Numbered from the stretch's first letter, positions 1 through 7,194 are shown. The stretch: DNA of 19,385 nt from Bariatricus massiliensis (GCF_900086725.1 NZ_LT574836.1:308368-327752); one strand, 5' to 3'. Program-made: numbers and translations. Notes: a model not told the origin generated them from the sequence alone.

Positions 1-1551
1 GCCGCCCGCCGCATTGATGAAGATGTGACGGGCTTTTTCTTTGCCAGCGGCGATATTTACGAGGACGCAGCCCACCACAACGCCGTATTTGTGGGGCGGG
101 ACGAGGACGGAATACCGCGCTACGCCCACAGCAAGGGAACGGCGGGAAACTTCCGCCTTGATGTGAAAGGCAGCGACAAAGCCTTTAACTTCTGCTACCG
201 GGGCGAGGGCGAAAGAGTGTTTGTCTTTGAAGCCCCCGTTGACCTGCTTTCTTTCCTCTGCCTGTTCAAAAAGGATTGGCAGAAGCAAAGCTACCTGTCA
301 TTGGGCGGCGTGGGAGAAAAAGCCCTGCTCCGCTTTCTCTCTGACCGTCCGAACATCAAGACCGTTTATCTCTGCCTTGACAGCGACGAAGCCGGAAACG
401 ACGCTTGCAGCCGCCTTGTGAAGCTCATGCCGGAGGGCTACACCGTCCACCGGCTTATCCCTCTTTTCAAGGATTGGAACGAGGTATTGCAGCACCGGGC
501 AGAAATCACAGACGGGAAGTATTTGCGAGAAGCGGTCTACGGCTTGAAAGGGCCGCCGCAGGAAGAAACCGTTGAGATTATCCGCATGAGCGAGGTGGAC
601 ACGCAGACCGTCGAATGGTTATGGGAGCCGTATATCCCCTTTGGGAAAGTAACCATTGTGCAGGGCAACCCCGGCGAGGGCAAGACCACCTTTGCCCTAC
701 GCCTTGCCGCCGCTTGTACCAACCGCAAGCCGTTCCCCCACATGGCAGTGCATGAGCCGTTCAATGTGATTTACCAGACTGCCGAGGACGGTTTGGGCGA
801 CACCATCAAGCCCCGCCTTATGGAAGCCGAAGCAGACCTTGACCGCATTCTTGTCATTGACGAGAGCAAGCAGGGGCTTTCCCTGTCCGATGAGCGCATA
901 GAGAGAGCTATCCGACAGACCGGGGCGCGGCTGATTATCCTTGACCCCATACAGGCGTATGTGGGCGAGAAAACCGACATGAACAAGGCCAACGAGATAC
1001 GCCCCATGTTCCGCCGCCTTGCCGAGATTGCCGAGCGTACCGGGTGCGCCGTTATCCTAATCGGACACCTCAACAAAGCCGCCGGAGGACAGAGCGCCTA
1101 CCGGGGTTTAGGCTCCATCGACTTCCGCGCCGCAGCAAGGAGCGTCCTGCTGATCGGGCGCGTGAAACGGGAACCGAATGTGCGCGTTATCGTCCATGAC
1201 AAATCTTCTCTTGCGGCGGAGGGTAAGCCCATAGCCTTTTGCCTTGACCCGGAAACGGGCTTTTCGTGGATAGGCGAGTATGACATTACCGCCGACGAGC
1301 TGCTGTCCGGCGCGGGCGGCAACACCGCCACCAAGACCGAACAGGCGGAACGGCTGATACTTGACCTGCTTGCAGACGGGAAAGAGCTTGCCAGCGAGGA
1401 CCTTGTAAAGGCCGCAGCCGAAGCCGGAATATCCGAGAGGACGGTACAGAACGCCAAGCGCAACATGGGCGGTGTTTTGGGCGCAAGGCGCGTCGGCGGT
1501 CAATGGTACAACTTCATCAAGAAGAAGCAGCCGCCCGAACCCGCAAGCTGA
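1..1551 (+). CDS. DUF3991/TOPRIM plus RepA-like AAA ATPase protein (5' partial)
   Basis: A mobile-element replication protein that is probably primase/helicase related. The frame is open to the left edge, so the GTG at 25 is not trusted as the start and the true start lies outside. Counting from that GTG, a TOPRIM fold is suggested by FVFEAPVD (E69) and CLDSDEAG (D119, D121), the acidic residues that bind metal in this family. A second domain follows with Walker A GNPGEGKTT (214-222) and Walker B LIILDP (D307), typical of RepA-like hexameric helicases (AAA_25). The last ~70 residues look like a winged helix (GISERTVQNAKR). In related ICEs the TOPRIM and AAA parts are often separate genes as far as I recall, so this may be a fusion. 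An inverted repeat follows the stop. Confidence 0.85.
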   Translation, partial: AARRIDEDVTGFFFASGDIYEDAAHHNAVFVGRDEDGIPRYAHSKGTAGNFRLDVKGSDKAFNFCYRGEGERVFVFEAPVDLLSFLCLFKKDWQKQSYLSLGGVGEKALLRFLSDRPNIKTVYLCLDSDEAGNDACSRLVKLMPEGYTVHRLIPLFKDWNEVLQHRAEITDGKYLREAVYGLKGPPQEETVEIIRMSEVDTQTVEWLWEPYIPFGKVTIVQGNPGEGKTTFALRLAAACTNRKPFPHMAVHEPFNVIYQTAEDGLGDTIKPRLMEAEADLDRILVIDESKQGLSLSDERIERAIRQTGARLIILDPIQAYVGEKTDMNKANEIRPMFRRLAEIAERTGCAVILIGHLNKAAGGQSAYRGLGSIDFRAAARSVLLIGRVKREPNVRVIVHDKSSLAAEGKPIAFCLDPETGFSWIGEYDITADELLSGAGGNTATKTEQAERLILDLLADGKELASEDLVKAAAEAGISERTVQNAKRNMGGVLGARRVGGQWYNFIKKKQPPEPAS

Positions 1552-1557
1552 AAACGC

Positions 1558-1587
1558 AAAGTGCAGACCCTTTGCGCTTTGCACTTT
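1558..1587 (+). terminator. Inverted repeat after the TOPRIM-AAA gene
   Basis: AAAGTGCA at 1558-1565 pairs with TGCACTTT at 1580-1587 around a 14-base loop, 6 bases after the stop codon. There is no T-run behind it, so it may be a weak or Rho-type terminator, an mRNA-end hairpin or a scar of the deletion next to it. Confidence 0.35.
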
Positions 1588-1634
1588 CGCGCTTTCGCCT
1601 TGATTGTGCGTCAATAACTCCAAATAACACTTGA

Positions 1635-3179
1635 CAAAACGCTTCATGGGGAACGCCCGCCGATATAAAGCCATTTGTAGACCCCAATTTCCAGAACAAC
1701 GTCATTTTAACAGGCACGGAGTTTTTAACCCTGAACACCCGGCCCAAAATCCCGGCCAACGCCCGGAACCTCAACTGTTGTATCATCGGTTCGTCCGGCT
1801 CCGGCAAAACAAGATTTTGGCTCACGCCCCAACTGTTACAGGCGCACAGCTCTTATGTCACAGTAGACCCCAAGGGCGGCGTACTCGACCAATGCGGGAA
1901 GTTTTTAGAACGGCAGGGCTACAAAATCCGGGTATTCAATTCCGTGGACTTCAAAAAGTCCATGCACTACAATCCGCTGGCCTACATCAAGACGGAAAGC
2001 GACGTGCTAAAGTTCGTCAACGCCCTAATCAACAACACCAAGGGGGACGGCAAGGAGGGCGACCCGTTCTGGACAAAAGCGGAAACGCTCTTATACTGTG
2101 CACTTATCGCCTATATCGTTTTTGAGGGGCCGGAGGAAGAACGCAACATGAACACGCTGGTTGAAATGATTAACAGCATGGAGGTGCGGGAGGACGACGA
2201 CAGTTTCAAAAATGCCGTTGATTATATGTTTGACGGCCTCGCCAAGCGCGACCCCCAGCACTTCGCGGTGCGCCAATATGCCAAGTACAAGTTAGCCAGC
2301 GGCAAAACAGCGAAGTCGATTTTAATTAGCTGTGGCGCACGTTTAGCCCCCTTTGACATTCCACAGCTCCGGGAGATTATGAGCTATGACGAATTAGGGC
2401 TTGACACCCTCGGGGACGAAAAGGCGGCCCTGTTCTTCATCATCGCGGACACCGACCCGACCTATAACTTCATTGTGGCGCTGGCCTTTTCGCAGATGTT
2501 CAACCTGCTTTGTGAAAAGGCGGATAACGTCTACGGCGGGCGGCTCCCGCACCATGTACGGGTACTCTGGGACGAGGCGGCCAACACGGGGCAGGTGCCA
2601 CAGCTTGAAAAGCTGGCGGCCGTTATCCGTTCCAGAGAAATCAGCCTGTGCCTGTTCTACCAGCAAATGAGCCAATGTAAGGCGATTTACAAGGACAACA
2701 GCGAAACCATCTTAGGCAACATGGACAGCGTGGTGTTCCTCGGGGGCCGGGAAAGCTCCACCATCAAGGAAATATCCGAGAATTGGTTAGGCAAAGCCAC
2801 TATCTCCATGCAGACCGAGGGCCGGACGCGGGGACAGTCCGAAAGCTACAACCAGAACACCCAGCGGTTAGGCCGGGAGCTTATGACCCCGAGCGAGCTT
2901 GCCACCATGCCGGGGAACAGGTGCATTTTACAGCTACGGGGCCTGCCCCCGTTCTGCTCCGTCAAGTACGATTTGAAAGCACACCCCAACTACCGCCACA
3001 CAGCGGAGTTTGACAAAAAGCGGAACGCCTTTTCGCTGGAACGGTATTTATCCCGCCGATTGAGACTGAGGCCGGACGATGAATACACCGCGTACAGCGT
3101 GGACGTTCCCAACGCGGACGCTGACACTGACACGGATATTTACGACTATACCGATTTGGACAGTGACGAGCTCGCCTAA
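1635..3179 (+). pseudogene. virD4: VirD4/TcpA-type coupling protein, N-terminally truncated
   Basis: A type IV secretion coupling ATPase, which normally carries the relaxase-DNA complex to the mating channel. The homologous frame is readable from 1635 (QNASWGTPADIKPFVDP) after an in-frame TGA at 1632-1634. Walker A GSSGSGKT is encoded at 1788-1811, and further family hallmarks follow: VDPKGG, SMHYNPLAYI, FWTKAETLLY, KTAKSILISCGARLAPFD, the Walker B-like WDEAANTG, IRSREISLCLFYQQ and CILQLRG. The usual N-terminal ~100-130 residues with membrane helices are missing, and no ATG, GTG or TTG lies in frame before GTG 1944, which is downstream of Walker A. A protein starting there would lack the P-loop, so the gene is probably inactive. 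The PcfB (DUF3801) gene usually found just upstream is also absent. Confidence 0.8.
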
Positions 3180-3181
3180 CC

Positions 3182-3200
3182 TCGGGCCAAGTTGGCCCGA
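3182..3200. repeat. 19-bp palindrome TCGGGCCAAGTTGGCCCGA, copy 1
   Basis: Perfect 9-1-9 palindrome starting 2 bases after the virD4 stop, inside a longer conserved block CCTCGGGCC...CGAAGTCC (3180-3205). It is the first of five outer-ICE copies. Confidence 0.95.
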
Positions 3201-3214
3201 AGTCCCCCTTTCCA

Positions 3215-3239
3215 GCCGCCGGACAAAGGCGGCTTTTTT
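3215..3239 (+). terminator. Intrinsic terminator after virD4
   Basis: GCCGCC (3215-3220), a 7-base loop, GGCGGC (3228-3233), then six T. This is a classical Rho-independent hairpin between virD4 and maff2, directly behind palindrome copy 1. Confidence 0.8.
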
Positions 3240-3283
3240 CATACCCGAAACCAAAAACCAAACAACTTTATGGAGGAAATTTT

Positions 3284-3442
3284 ATGGAATTTTTTGCGAC
3301 TGCTATCGACACCTTAAAGGTTCTCGTTATCGCGCTGGGCGCTGGCCTCGCCGTGTGGGGCGTTATCAATCTTTTGGAGGGGTACGGCTCCGACAACCCG
3401 GCGGCCAAAAGTCAGGGTATTAAGCAGTTCATGGCTAATTAA
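3284..3442 (+). pseudogene. Maff2-family membrane protein, 5' half (interrupted)
   Basis: The start ATG 3284 follows TGGAGGAAATTTT, a good ribosome binding site. The product is MEFFATAIDTLKVLVIALG... with one membrane helix (about residues 13-31) and the conserved LLEGYGSDNPAAKSQGIKQ segment of Maff2-family proteins, small two-helix proteins of Tn1549-like transfer operons. After KQFMA the frame enters the nested element and stops after one more residue (52 aa in total). The missing second half lies at 13829-13894. Joining the two gives a 70-residue protein of normal family layout. Whether the 52-residue fragment still works is unknown. Confidence 0.85.
3429..3436 (+). repeat. Left junction repeat TCATGGCT (attL side)
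   Basis: Eight-base direct repeat, the second copy being at 13827-13834. It marks the left boundary of the nested element within maff2. Large serine recombinases cross over at a short shared core, so the exchange point should lie inside these 8 bases. Confidence 0.8.
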
Positions 3443-3505
3443 AGGGAACAAAAAGAAAGGAAAAGCACAATCCAGACGGTATTAGCGGCAGGCTACAAGA
3501 ATAAA

Positions 3506-3534
3506 TTGTGATTACACAAGATTGGTGTTATAAT
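3506..3534 (+). promoter_or_regulatory. Promoter for the XRE-tnpV pair
   Basis: -35 TTGTGA (3506-3511), 17-base spacer, -10 TATAAT (3529-3534). It lies about 60 bases before the XRE start, and a strong hairpin in the leader (CCGGGGC 3551-3557 with GCCCCGG 3562-3568) could affect the mRNA. Confidence 0.7.
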
Positions 3535-3550
3535 AAGAGAAAAGTTCCTG

Positions 3551-3568
3551 CCGGGGCAGCCGCCCCGG
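3551..3568 (+). promoter_or_regulatory. GC-rich leader hairpin before the XRE gene
   Basis: CCGGGGC and GCCCCGG pair perfectly around a 4-base loop, between the promoter and the ribosome binding site of the XRE gene. No T-run follows, so it is a 5' UTR stem rather than a terminator. Confidence 0.6.
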
Positions 3569-3595
3569 TGGTATGGATAGAAAGGCAGGAAAAAT

Positions 3596-3868
3596 ATGCA
3601 CATCAGCTATAAACCACTCTGGCACACACTGTTAGAGCGTGATATGAGGAAAGAGGATTTAAGGCTTGCCGCTGGTATGACAACGAATATGATTGCCAAC
3701 ATGAGTAAAGAGGGAAAGCACATCAGCATGGACACATTAGCCCGTATCTGCGAAACGCTGAATTGTGAGATTACTGATGTAATTGAGTTAGTACCAGACG
3801 AGCCTGCTTCCACAGGAGGTAAGGAACATGAGCGAATTAAAACCAAGAATAACGGAAAACGGAATTGA
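3596..3868 (+). CDS. Small XRE/Cro-type HTH regulator
   Basis: A 90-residue DNA-binding protein. MRKEDLRLAAGMTTNMIANMSKEGKHISMDTLARICETLNCEITDVIEL is a full HTH_XRE-type helix set (about residues 17-64), of the short form common on Clostridia mobile elements. It starts at ATG 3596 behind AAGGCAGGAAAA. Its last 41 bases overlap the start of tnpV in another frame, so the two are probably translated together from the promoter at 3506-3534. It may regulate its own operon; the operator is not known. The lysine-rich tail past residue 75 may be unimportant overlap sequence. Confidence 0.8.
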   Translation: MHISYKPLWHTLLERDMRKEDLRLAAGMTTNMIANMSKEGKHISMDTLARICETLNCEITDVIELVPDEPASTGGKEHERIKTKNNGKRN

Positions 3869-4205
3869 TTATATCCTTGTTGGAGATTACTACATCCCAG
3901 ACTTGAAGCTGCCGGAGGAACACCGCCCCATCGGAAAGTATGGACGGATGCACCGGGAATATTTAAGAGAAGTCCACCCAGCCCGATTGAACACATTGAC
4001 ACTGACCGGGGAGTTATGGACATATCTTGCAGACCTGAACGAACAGGCACAGGAACGGTTAGACACCATCATAGAGCAGATGAAAGCTGCCGAGGGCGTG
4101 ACCGAGGAATTGAAGCGTACCTGTCAAATGGAATGGGTGCAGCGTTGCAATAACATTCACAACCGGGCAGAAGAAATTGTTTTGCATGAGATGATTTATT
4201 TATAA
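3828..4205 (+). CDS. tnpV: Transposon-encoded protein TnpV
   Basis: A 125-residue protein that I recognise as the TnpV family, first known from Tn4451/Tn4453. Typical parts are the N-terminal ITENGIDYILVGDYYIPDL, then GKYGRMHREYLREVHPARLNTLTLTGELWTYLADLNEQAQERLDTIIEQM, and the acidic C-terminal helices. It starts at ATG 3828 after AGGAGG with 7-base spacing. The role of TnpV is not settled and it is not the recombinase. It supports assigning the nested element to the Tn4451-like group. An AT-rich cargo gene follows directly. Confidence 0.85.
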   Translation: MSELKPRITENGIDYILVGDYYIPDLKLPEEHRPIGKYGRMHREYLREVHPARLNTLTLTGELWTYLADLNEQAQERLDTIIEQMKAAEGVTEELKRTCQMEWVQRCNNIHNRAEEIVLHEMIYL

Positions 4206-4226
4206 CGGTATGGTAGAATGATTATG

Positions 4227-4245
4227 ACAAATTTGAATTTGGAGG
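4227..4245 (+). repeat. Shared cargo leader ACAAATTTGAATTTGGAGG, copy A
   Basis: A 19-base sequence that ends in the GGAGG ribosome binding site of the RibD-like gene. It is identical to 7416-7434 before the lipoprotein gene and resembles 4932-4950 after the RibD-like stop. A TAGAAT at 4214-4219 corresponds to the TATAAT at 7400-7405 before the other copy. Confidence 0.9.
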
Positions 4246-4251
4246 TGTGAG

Positions 4252-4932
4252 ATGGAAAGACCTATTACAACACTATTTATGCTGATGTCTGTTGACGGAA
4301 AAATCAGCACAGGTGCAACAGATGAATTAGATGTAGACAAAGATTTTCCTAAAATTACAGGGGTAAGCGAAGGCTTACATCAATATTACGAAATTGAACA
4401 AACGACGGATTTATGGTCATTAAACACAGGACGAGTGCAAGAAAAAATGGGTGTCAATACGAAGCCGCTACCAGATAAAACCCCAGTCTCTTTTGTGTTG
4501 ATTGACAATAAGCATTTGAGTGAATATGGAGTGCGTTATTTTTGTGCTTTATCAAAGGAATTCGTGCTGATTACAACGAATGCTGTTCACCCAGCCTTTA
4601 GTGTTCAGGAAAGCAATTTGCATATCATTTGCCAAAAACAATTATCATTATCAGATGCACTTGCAAAACTCAAAGCAGAGTTCGGATGCGAGAGAATTAC
4701 CATACAAAGTGGTGGTACATTGAATAGTCTGTTCCTTCGAGAAAAATTGTTCGATTATGTTGATGTTGTTGTTGCACCTGTTTTAATAGGCGGCAAAGAT
4801 ACATCAACACTGATTGATGGACAATCGTTGATGTCTGAAAGCGAGTTGTCCCAGTTGAGGGCACTGAAAATAGAGGAATGTGTGGTTTTAGAGAACTCGT
4901 ATTTGCGATTACGGTACAAAGTAATGAACTGA
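4252..4932 (+). CDS. RibD C-terminal / dihydrofolate reductase-like protein (cargo)
   Basis: A 226-residue cytoplasmic NAD(P)H-dependent reductase of the RibD_C/DHFR-like fold. Features visible are the N-terminal TTLFMLMSVDGKIS, a nucleotide-site QSGGTLNSLFLR (about 156-167) and APVLIGGKDTSTLIDG (about 180-195), which match the fold's conserved strands. In riboflavin synthesis RibD reduces the pyrimidine ribosyl side chain, but stand-alone members like this one have mostly unknown substrates. Some DHFR-fold cargo genes give antifolate tolerance, which cannot be claimed here. It starts at ATG 4252, 6 bases after GGAGG. The base composition is clearly AT-richer than its neighbours, a sign of separate acquisition, and it shares leader and 3' end motifs with the lipoprotein gene at 7440. 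Confidence 0.75.
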   Translation: MERPITTLFMLMSVDGKISTGATDELDVDKDFPKITGVSEGLHQYYEIEQTTDLWSLNTGRVQEKMGVNTKPLPDKTPVSFVLIDNKHLSEYGVRYFCALSKEFVLITTNAVHPAFSVQESNLHIICQKQLSLSDALAKLKAEFGCERITIQSGGTLNSLFLREKLFDYVDVVVAPVLIGGKDTSTLIDGQSLMSESELSQLRALKIEECVVLENSYLRLRYKVMN

Positions 4933-4950
4933 CAAATTCCAATTCCGAGG
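4932..4950 (+). repeat. Degenerate copy of the cargo leader after the RibD-like gene
   Basis: ACAAATTCCAATTCCGAGG differs from the leader at 4227-4245 by four bases (TG to CC, twice) and is likewise followed by TGTGA. It starts 1 base before the RibD-like gene's last position, so the gene lies between two direct copies. A GTTTGTC motif follows at 4965-4971. Confidence 0.6.
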
Positions 4951-5001
4951 ATGTGAAACTTTCAGTTTGTCGTTCTAAAAATTCAACTGAATAATCCCAG
5001 C

Positions 5002-5050
5002 AAAAACCGCTGCTACATGGAAGCCAACAAACCATGCAACAGCGGTTTTT
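5002..5050. terminator. Bidirectional intrinsic terminator
   Basis: AAAAACCGCTG (5002-5012) pairs with CAGCGGTTTTT (5040-5050), and inside it CATGG pairs with CCATG. A-run and T-run flank the stem, so it can end transcription from the RibD-like gene on + and from the XRE gene on -, which converge here. Confidence 0.9.
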
Positions 5051-5052
5051 CT

Positions 5053-5859
5053 TTATCGTTTTTTCCTCTGGCTGATAGGCGTTCCCATTTTCTTTGACTT
5101 TTTGAGAATCCGAATTAGCCAGCGAAATTCTTCATCTGACAGATTTTTATAGTTGATACCAAGCTGCTTGCAGTAAAGGACAACGAGCTTTTCATCCCGG
5201 CTGCCCTTGAAATTTTCGACCGCTTCCAGATTTTCTTTCAGTTCATCGGCAACGGTGATCTGGGGCGCACTCTCACTGTCCTTTTTGTGGGCTTCCCGAA
5301 TATCCCGGATAATCAGGTTGAGGTCATCCAGAACCATGTGACTGAAATACTCATCATCACTGATATGGGCGGCTTGCAACACTTTCAAATGGGGGTCATC
5401 TTCGCCGGGGCGATACCGTTCAATGATTTCATGCCGGACGGTATCGACAAGGGCGTTGAGGTTTTGAATCTGCATGGTGGCAATCCCATCCACATAAATC
5501 TCAATGTCTGCAAGAAACTTGATAAAATCTTTATGTGTGGCAAGCTCACAGAGCAGACGGTTGTTAATCCGACCGCTTTTCAGAAGTGTGACCATCTCAT
5601 CATTCAAATGCAGCTCCGTCAATGGCGTGTTGATCTGCTCCCTGTTCTCTGCCCGGCACAGCAGATAATCAACGGAAACCCCATAGAAGTCTGCCAGCGT
5701 GATAAGGTTGCCATGATTGATTTCCTTATAATCCTCTTTTTCATAACTTCCAAGAGCTGATTTGGAAATACCCGTCAACTCTGATAATTCTTCCAGATTT
5801 AAGCCTTTGTCCTTGCGGAGTTCCCAAAGGCGTTCCTGTATGCTTGTCGCTCCTTTCAT
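5053..5859 (-). CDS. XRE-family transcriptional regulator with long C-terminal domain
   Basis: A 268-residue regulator read on the minus strand. The N-terminal HTH is ERLWELRKDKGLNLEELSELTGISKSALGSYEKED, followed by NLITLADFYGVSVDYLLCR (about residues 7-68), a typical Cro/CI-type domain. The ~200-residue acidic, helical C-terminal part has no motif I recognise and may bind a ligand or partner. The start is ATG 5859: AAGGAG sits 9 bases upstream, while the in-frame GTG at 5865 is only 3 bases away. It faces away from the mobilization genes, and a TATAAT -10 plus a dyad lie upstream, so it probably represses itself and perhaps the rightward operon. Confidence 0.8.
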   Translation of the reverse strand: MKGATSIQERLWELRKDKGLNLEELSELTGISKSALGSYEKEDYKEINHGNLITLADFYGVSVDYLLCRAENREQINTPLTELHLNDEMVTLLKSGRINNRLLCELATHKDFIKFLADIEIYVDGIATMQIQNLNALVDTVRHEIIERYRPGEDDPHLKVLQAAHISDDEYFSHMVLDDLNLIIRDIREAHKKDSESAPQITVADELKENLEAVENFKGSRDEKLVVLYCKQLGINYKNLSDEEFRWLIRILKKSKKMGTPISQRKKR

Positions 5860-5905
5860 GGGCACACGCTCCTTTCCAGTGGTTTCATTGCTGCCGCTTA
5901 ACTGG

Positions 5906-5935
5906 ATTATATCACACTTTCCGCAATCGTGGAAA
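5906..5935 (-). promoter_or_regulatory. Promoter and dyad operator of the divergent XRE gene
   Basis: On the minus strand a TATAAT -10 lies at 5911-5906. Just upstream, TTTCCGCAATCGTGGAAA (5918-5935) is a dyad with 5-base arms TTTCC/GGAAA, between the -10 and the expected -35, where a repressor would bind. No good -35 is seen. Autoregulation is inferred. Confidence 0.5.
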
Positions 5936-6029
5936 TTTCTGATTTTTACCCCTAATTCCTACTTTGTGGACATACGGCACAGGGTACAAAAATGTTCTAT
6001 GATACAGGTAGTTCATCGATGGATTATTC

Positions 6030-6331
6030 CAATCGAATGACCAGCCTGTGTGGGATATGCTTCCCCGGCGATGTAGTGCCATGACTTTTGGCAGGGATGT
6101 GGAGGAACCCTGACCGAAACGAGCGTACCAAAGGGAGCGATACGCCGCTGTGAGATTCAGGGGAGGAACGACACCGGGGAGAACTGGCGAACTGACACCG
6201 AAACACGACAATCTGATAGGGGGACAGTCTACCCTATCGCTGATACTTCGGGAGATTTTAAGCGGCTCTATGGCTATGTTTTTGCCGAAAATCGCCCCGA
6301 AACCATACACTAAAACGGAAGGAAGCGCAAT
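6030..6331 (+). other. Structured non-coding stretch, possible RNA or cis-acting site
   Basis: Between the divergent XRE gene and the small-protein operon lie about 470 bases with no gene I can support. In this part, short inverted repeats follow each other: TGCCA/TGGCA (6077-6081, 6089-6093), CAGGG/CCCTG (6092-6096, 6108-6112), GCGTA/TACGC (6123-6127, 6141-6145) and GATAGGG/CCCTATC (6215-6221, 6232-6238). It could be a structured leader, a small RNA or a replication/transfer site. It matches no RNA family I can recognise by eye. Confidence 0.35.
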
Positions 6332-6520
6332 ATGCCGAGAATGAGCAAAAAGAGGAAGCATGAGCTTTCCTTTTACCTCAATGACCGGGGGCGTGTCACT
6401 TACAACGAATTATGCCGGAAATGCCAGCATGGGTGCAGGCAGAGCTTCCGGGCGGTTGTGGTTGACTGCCCCCGTTATTTATCCAAACGAGCAAAGAAAA
6501 AGGAGGAACACACCGAATGA
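6332..6520 (+). CDS. Small cysteine-rich mobile-element protein
   Basis: A 62-residue basic protein with cysteines in CRKCQHGC (about residues 28-35) and a further DC near residue 46, suggesting a small zinc-binding fold. It starts at ATG 6332 after GGAAGGAAG. Its stop overlaps the next start by 4 bases (ATGA), so the two are translationally coupled. I recognise no named family; such short proteins often precede RepA-like genes on Clostridia elements. The function is unknown. Confidence 0.65.
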   Translation: MPRMSKKRKHELSFYLNDRGRVTYNELCRKCQHGCRQSFRAVVVDCPRYLSKRAKKKEEHTE

Positions 6521-6858
6521 ATTTTGAATTTATGACGATAGACACACCATTGCCACCCTGTATGCCATTTCCAAGAGCGTTGACAGGATTTCCAGTCAGC
6601 AGCACCGCAAAGGTCATGTACTGCCGGATGCTGGACGCTATGCTGTCCAAAGGGCAGGAGGACGAAAACGGAATCCTCTTTGTCTGCTTCCCTGTCACAG
6701 CCATTGCTACAGTCCTGTCCCGCAGCCCCATGACGGTCAAGCGTTCTTTGAATGAACTGGAAATCGCCGGACTTATCATGCGGGTGCGTCAGGGCATTGG
6801 AGAACCAAACAGGATTTATGTGCTGATACCGGGAAAGGAGGACGCTGCCCTTGCCTGA
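6517..6858 (+). CDS. RepA_N-like winged-helix protein, possible replication/partner regulator
   Basis: A 113-residue protein. FPRALTGFPVSSTAKVMYCRMLDAMLSKGQEDENGILFVCFPVTAIATVLSRSPMTVKRSLNELEIAGLIMRVRQGIGEPNRIYVL has the order and spacing of the N-terminal winged helix of RepA_N replication initiators (SS.AK.LY..ML, then an HTH recognition helix, then a wing R.G.G.PN.IYV). It is much shorter than a full RepA, having only the DNA-binding domain, so it is probably a regulator or a reduced initiator. It is coupled to its neighbours: 4-base overlap before, 8-base overlap after. It sits just upstream of the oriT-like sequence. Confidence 0.7.
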   Translation: MNFEFMTIDTPLPPCMPFPRALTGFPVSSTAKVMYCRMLDAMLSKGQEDENGILFVCFPVTAIATVLSRSPMTVKRSLNELEIAGLIMRVRQGIGEPNRIYVLIPGKEDAALA

Positions 6859-7147
6859 TACCTCAAAGCTGGAAAAGCTCAACCGGGAGTTGGAAAAAAG
6901 CGAAAAGAAACTGCGGAAAGCCATCAATGATGAAAAGGCGTTGCAGCACCAGTTGAAACAGCTTACCCGAAAGGAACGGACGCACCGGCTCTGTACCCGT
7001 GGCGGTATGCTGGAAAGTTTTCTGCAAGAACCGGAACGTCTGACAGATGATGATGTCATGCTGTTGTTGAAACTCATTTTTCACAGACAGGACACGCAGG
7101 AACTATTGAAAAAACTGCTGGAACGGGAGAAGCCGGAAACCCCTTAG
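6851..7147 (+). CDS. DUF3847 coiled-coil protein
   Basis: A 98-residue, highly charged protein. The first ~45 residues (KLEKLNRELEKSEKKLRKAINDEKALQHQLKQLTRKERTHRLCTRGGMLE) form a coiled coil that runs into the RTHRLCTRGGMLE motif of DUF3847, a family found beside relaxase genes on Firmicutes mobilizable elements. It starts at TTG 6851 with AAAGGAGGA 8 bases upstream, overlapping the previous gene. Its stop TAG lies inside the first arm of the oriT-like inverted repeat. By position it could be a relaxosome accessory protein; this is inference. Confidence 0.75.
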   Translation: MPDTSKLEKLNRELEKSEKKLRKAINDEKALQHQLKQLTRKERTHRLCTRGGMLESFLQEPERLTDDDVMLLLKLIFHRQDTQELLKKLLEREKPETP

Positions 7148-7194
7148 TTTACTAAGGGCGCAATTATACACCACCCAGAGGTTGGTGCATTGCG
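7141..7194. other. Probable MOBQ-type origin of transfer (oriT)
   Basis: CCCTTAG/CTAAGGG (7141-7147, 7152-7158) forms a hairpin. It is followed by CGCAAT-tata-CACCA (7159-7173) paired with TGGTG-c-ATTGCG (7183-7194). Read on the minus strand, the junction gives ATAATTGCGCCCTTAG, very like the RSF1010/pSK41-type nic region (TAA.TGCGCCCT). The MobA/MobL relaxase gene follows at 8017. The exact nick site is inferred, probably in GCGC/CCTT on the minus strand. Confidence 0.7.

Noticed and set aside
1108..1674. Minus-strand ORF of 188 residues opposite the TOPRIM-AAA gene
   Set aside because: Antisense to a clearly coding sequence and without recognisable domains.
1631..2125. Plus-strand ORF of 164 residues starting TTG 1631
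   Set aside because: It is a shadow: the overlapping frame encodes unmistakable VirD4 motifs including the P-loop, while this frame gives a compositionally odd protein rich in Arg, Pro and Gln.
1944..3179. GTG 1944 as the real start of VirD4
   Set aside because: The homologous frame continues upstream through the Walker A motif to 1635, and there is no ribosome binding site before 1944. Starting there would remove the P-loop.
5860..5865. GTG 5865 as the start of the divergent XRE gene
   Set aside because: The ribosome binding site is only 3 bases from this GTG but 9 from ATG 5859, so ATG 5859 is preferred.
6030..6331. Group II intron or retron in the structured region
   Set aside because: No reverse transcriptase gene nearby and no domain V-like or 5' GUGYG-type end could be found.
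5912..6361. Minus-strand ORF of 149 residues over the non-coding stretch
   Set aside because: No recognisable family or coding-type pattern, and its start region overlaps the well-supported small gene at 6332. Kept only as an alternative reading of the structured region.
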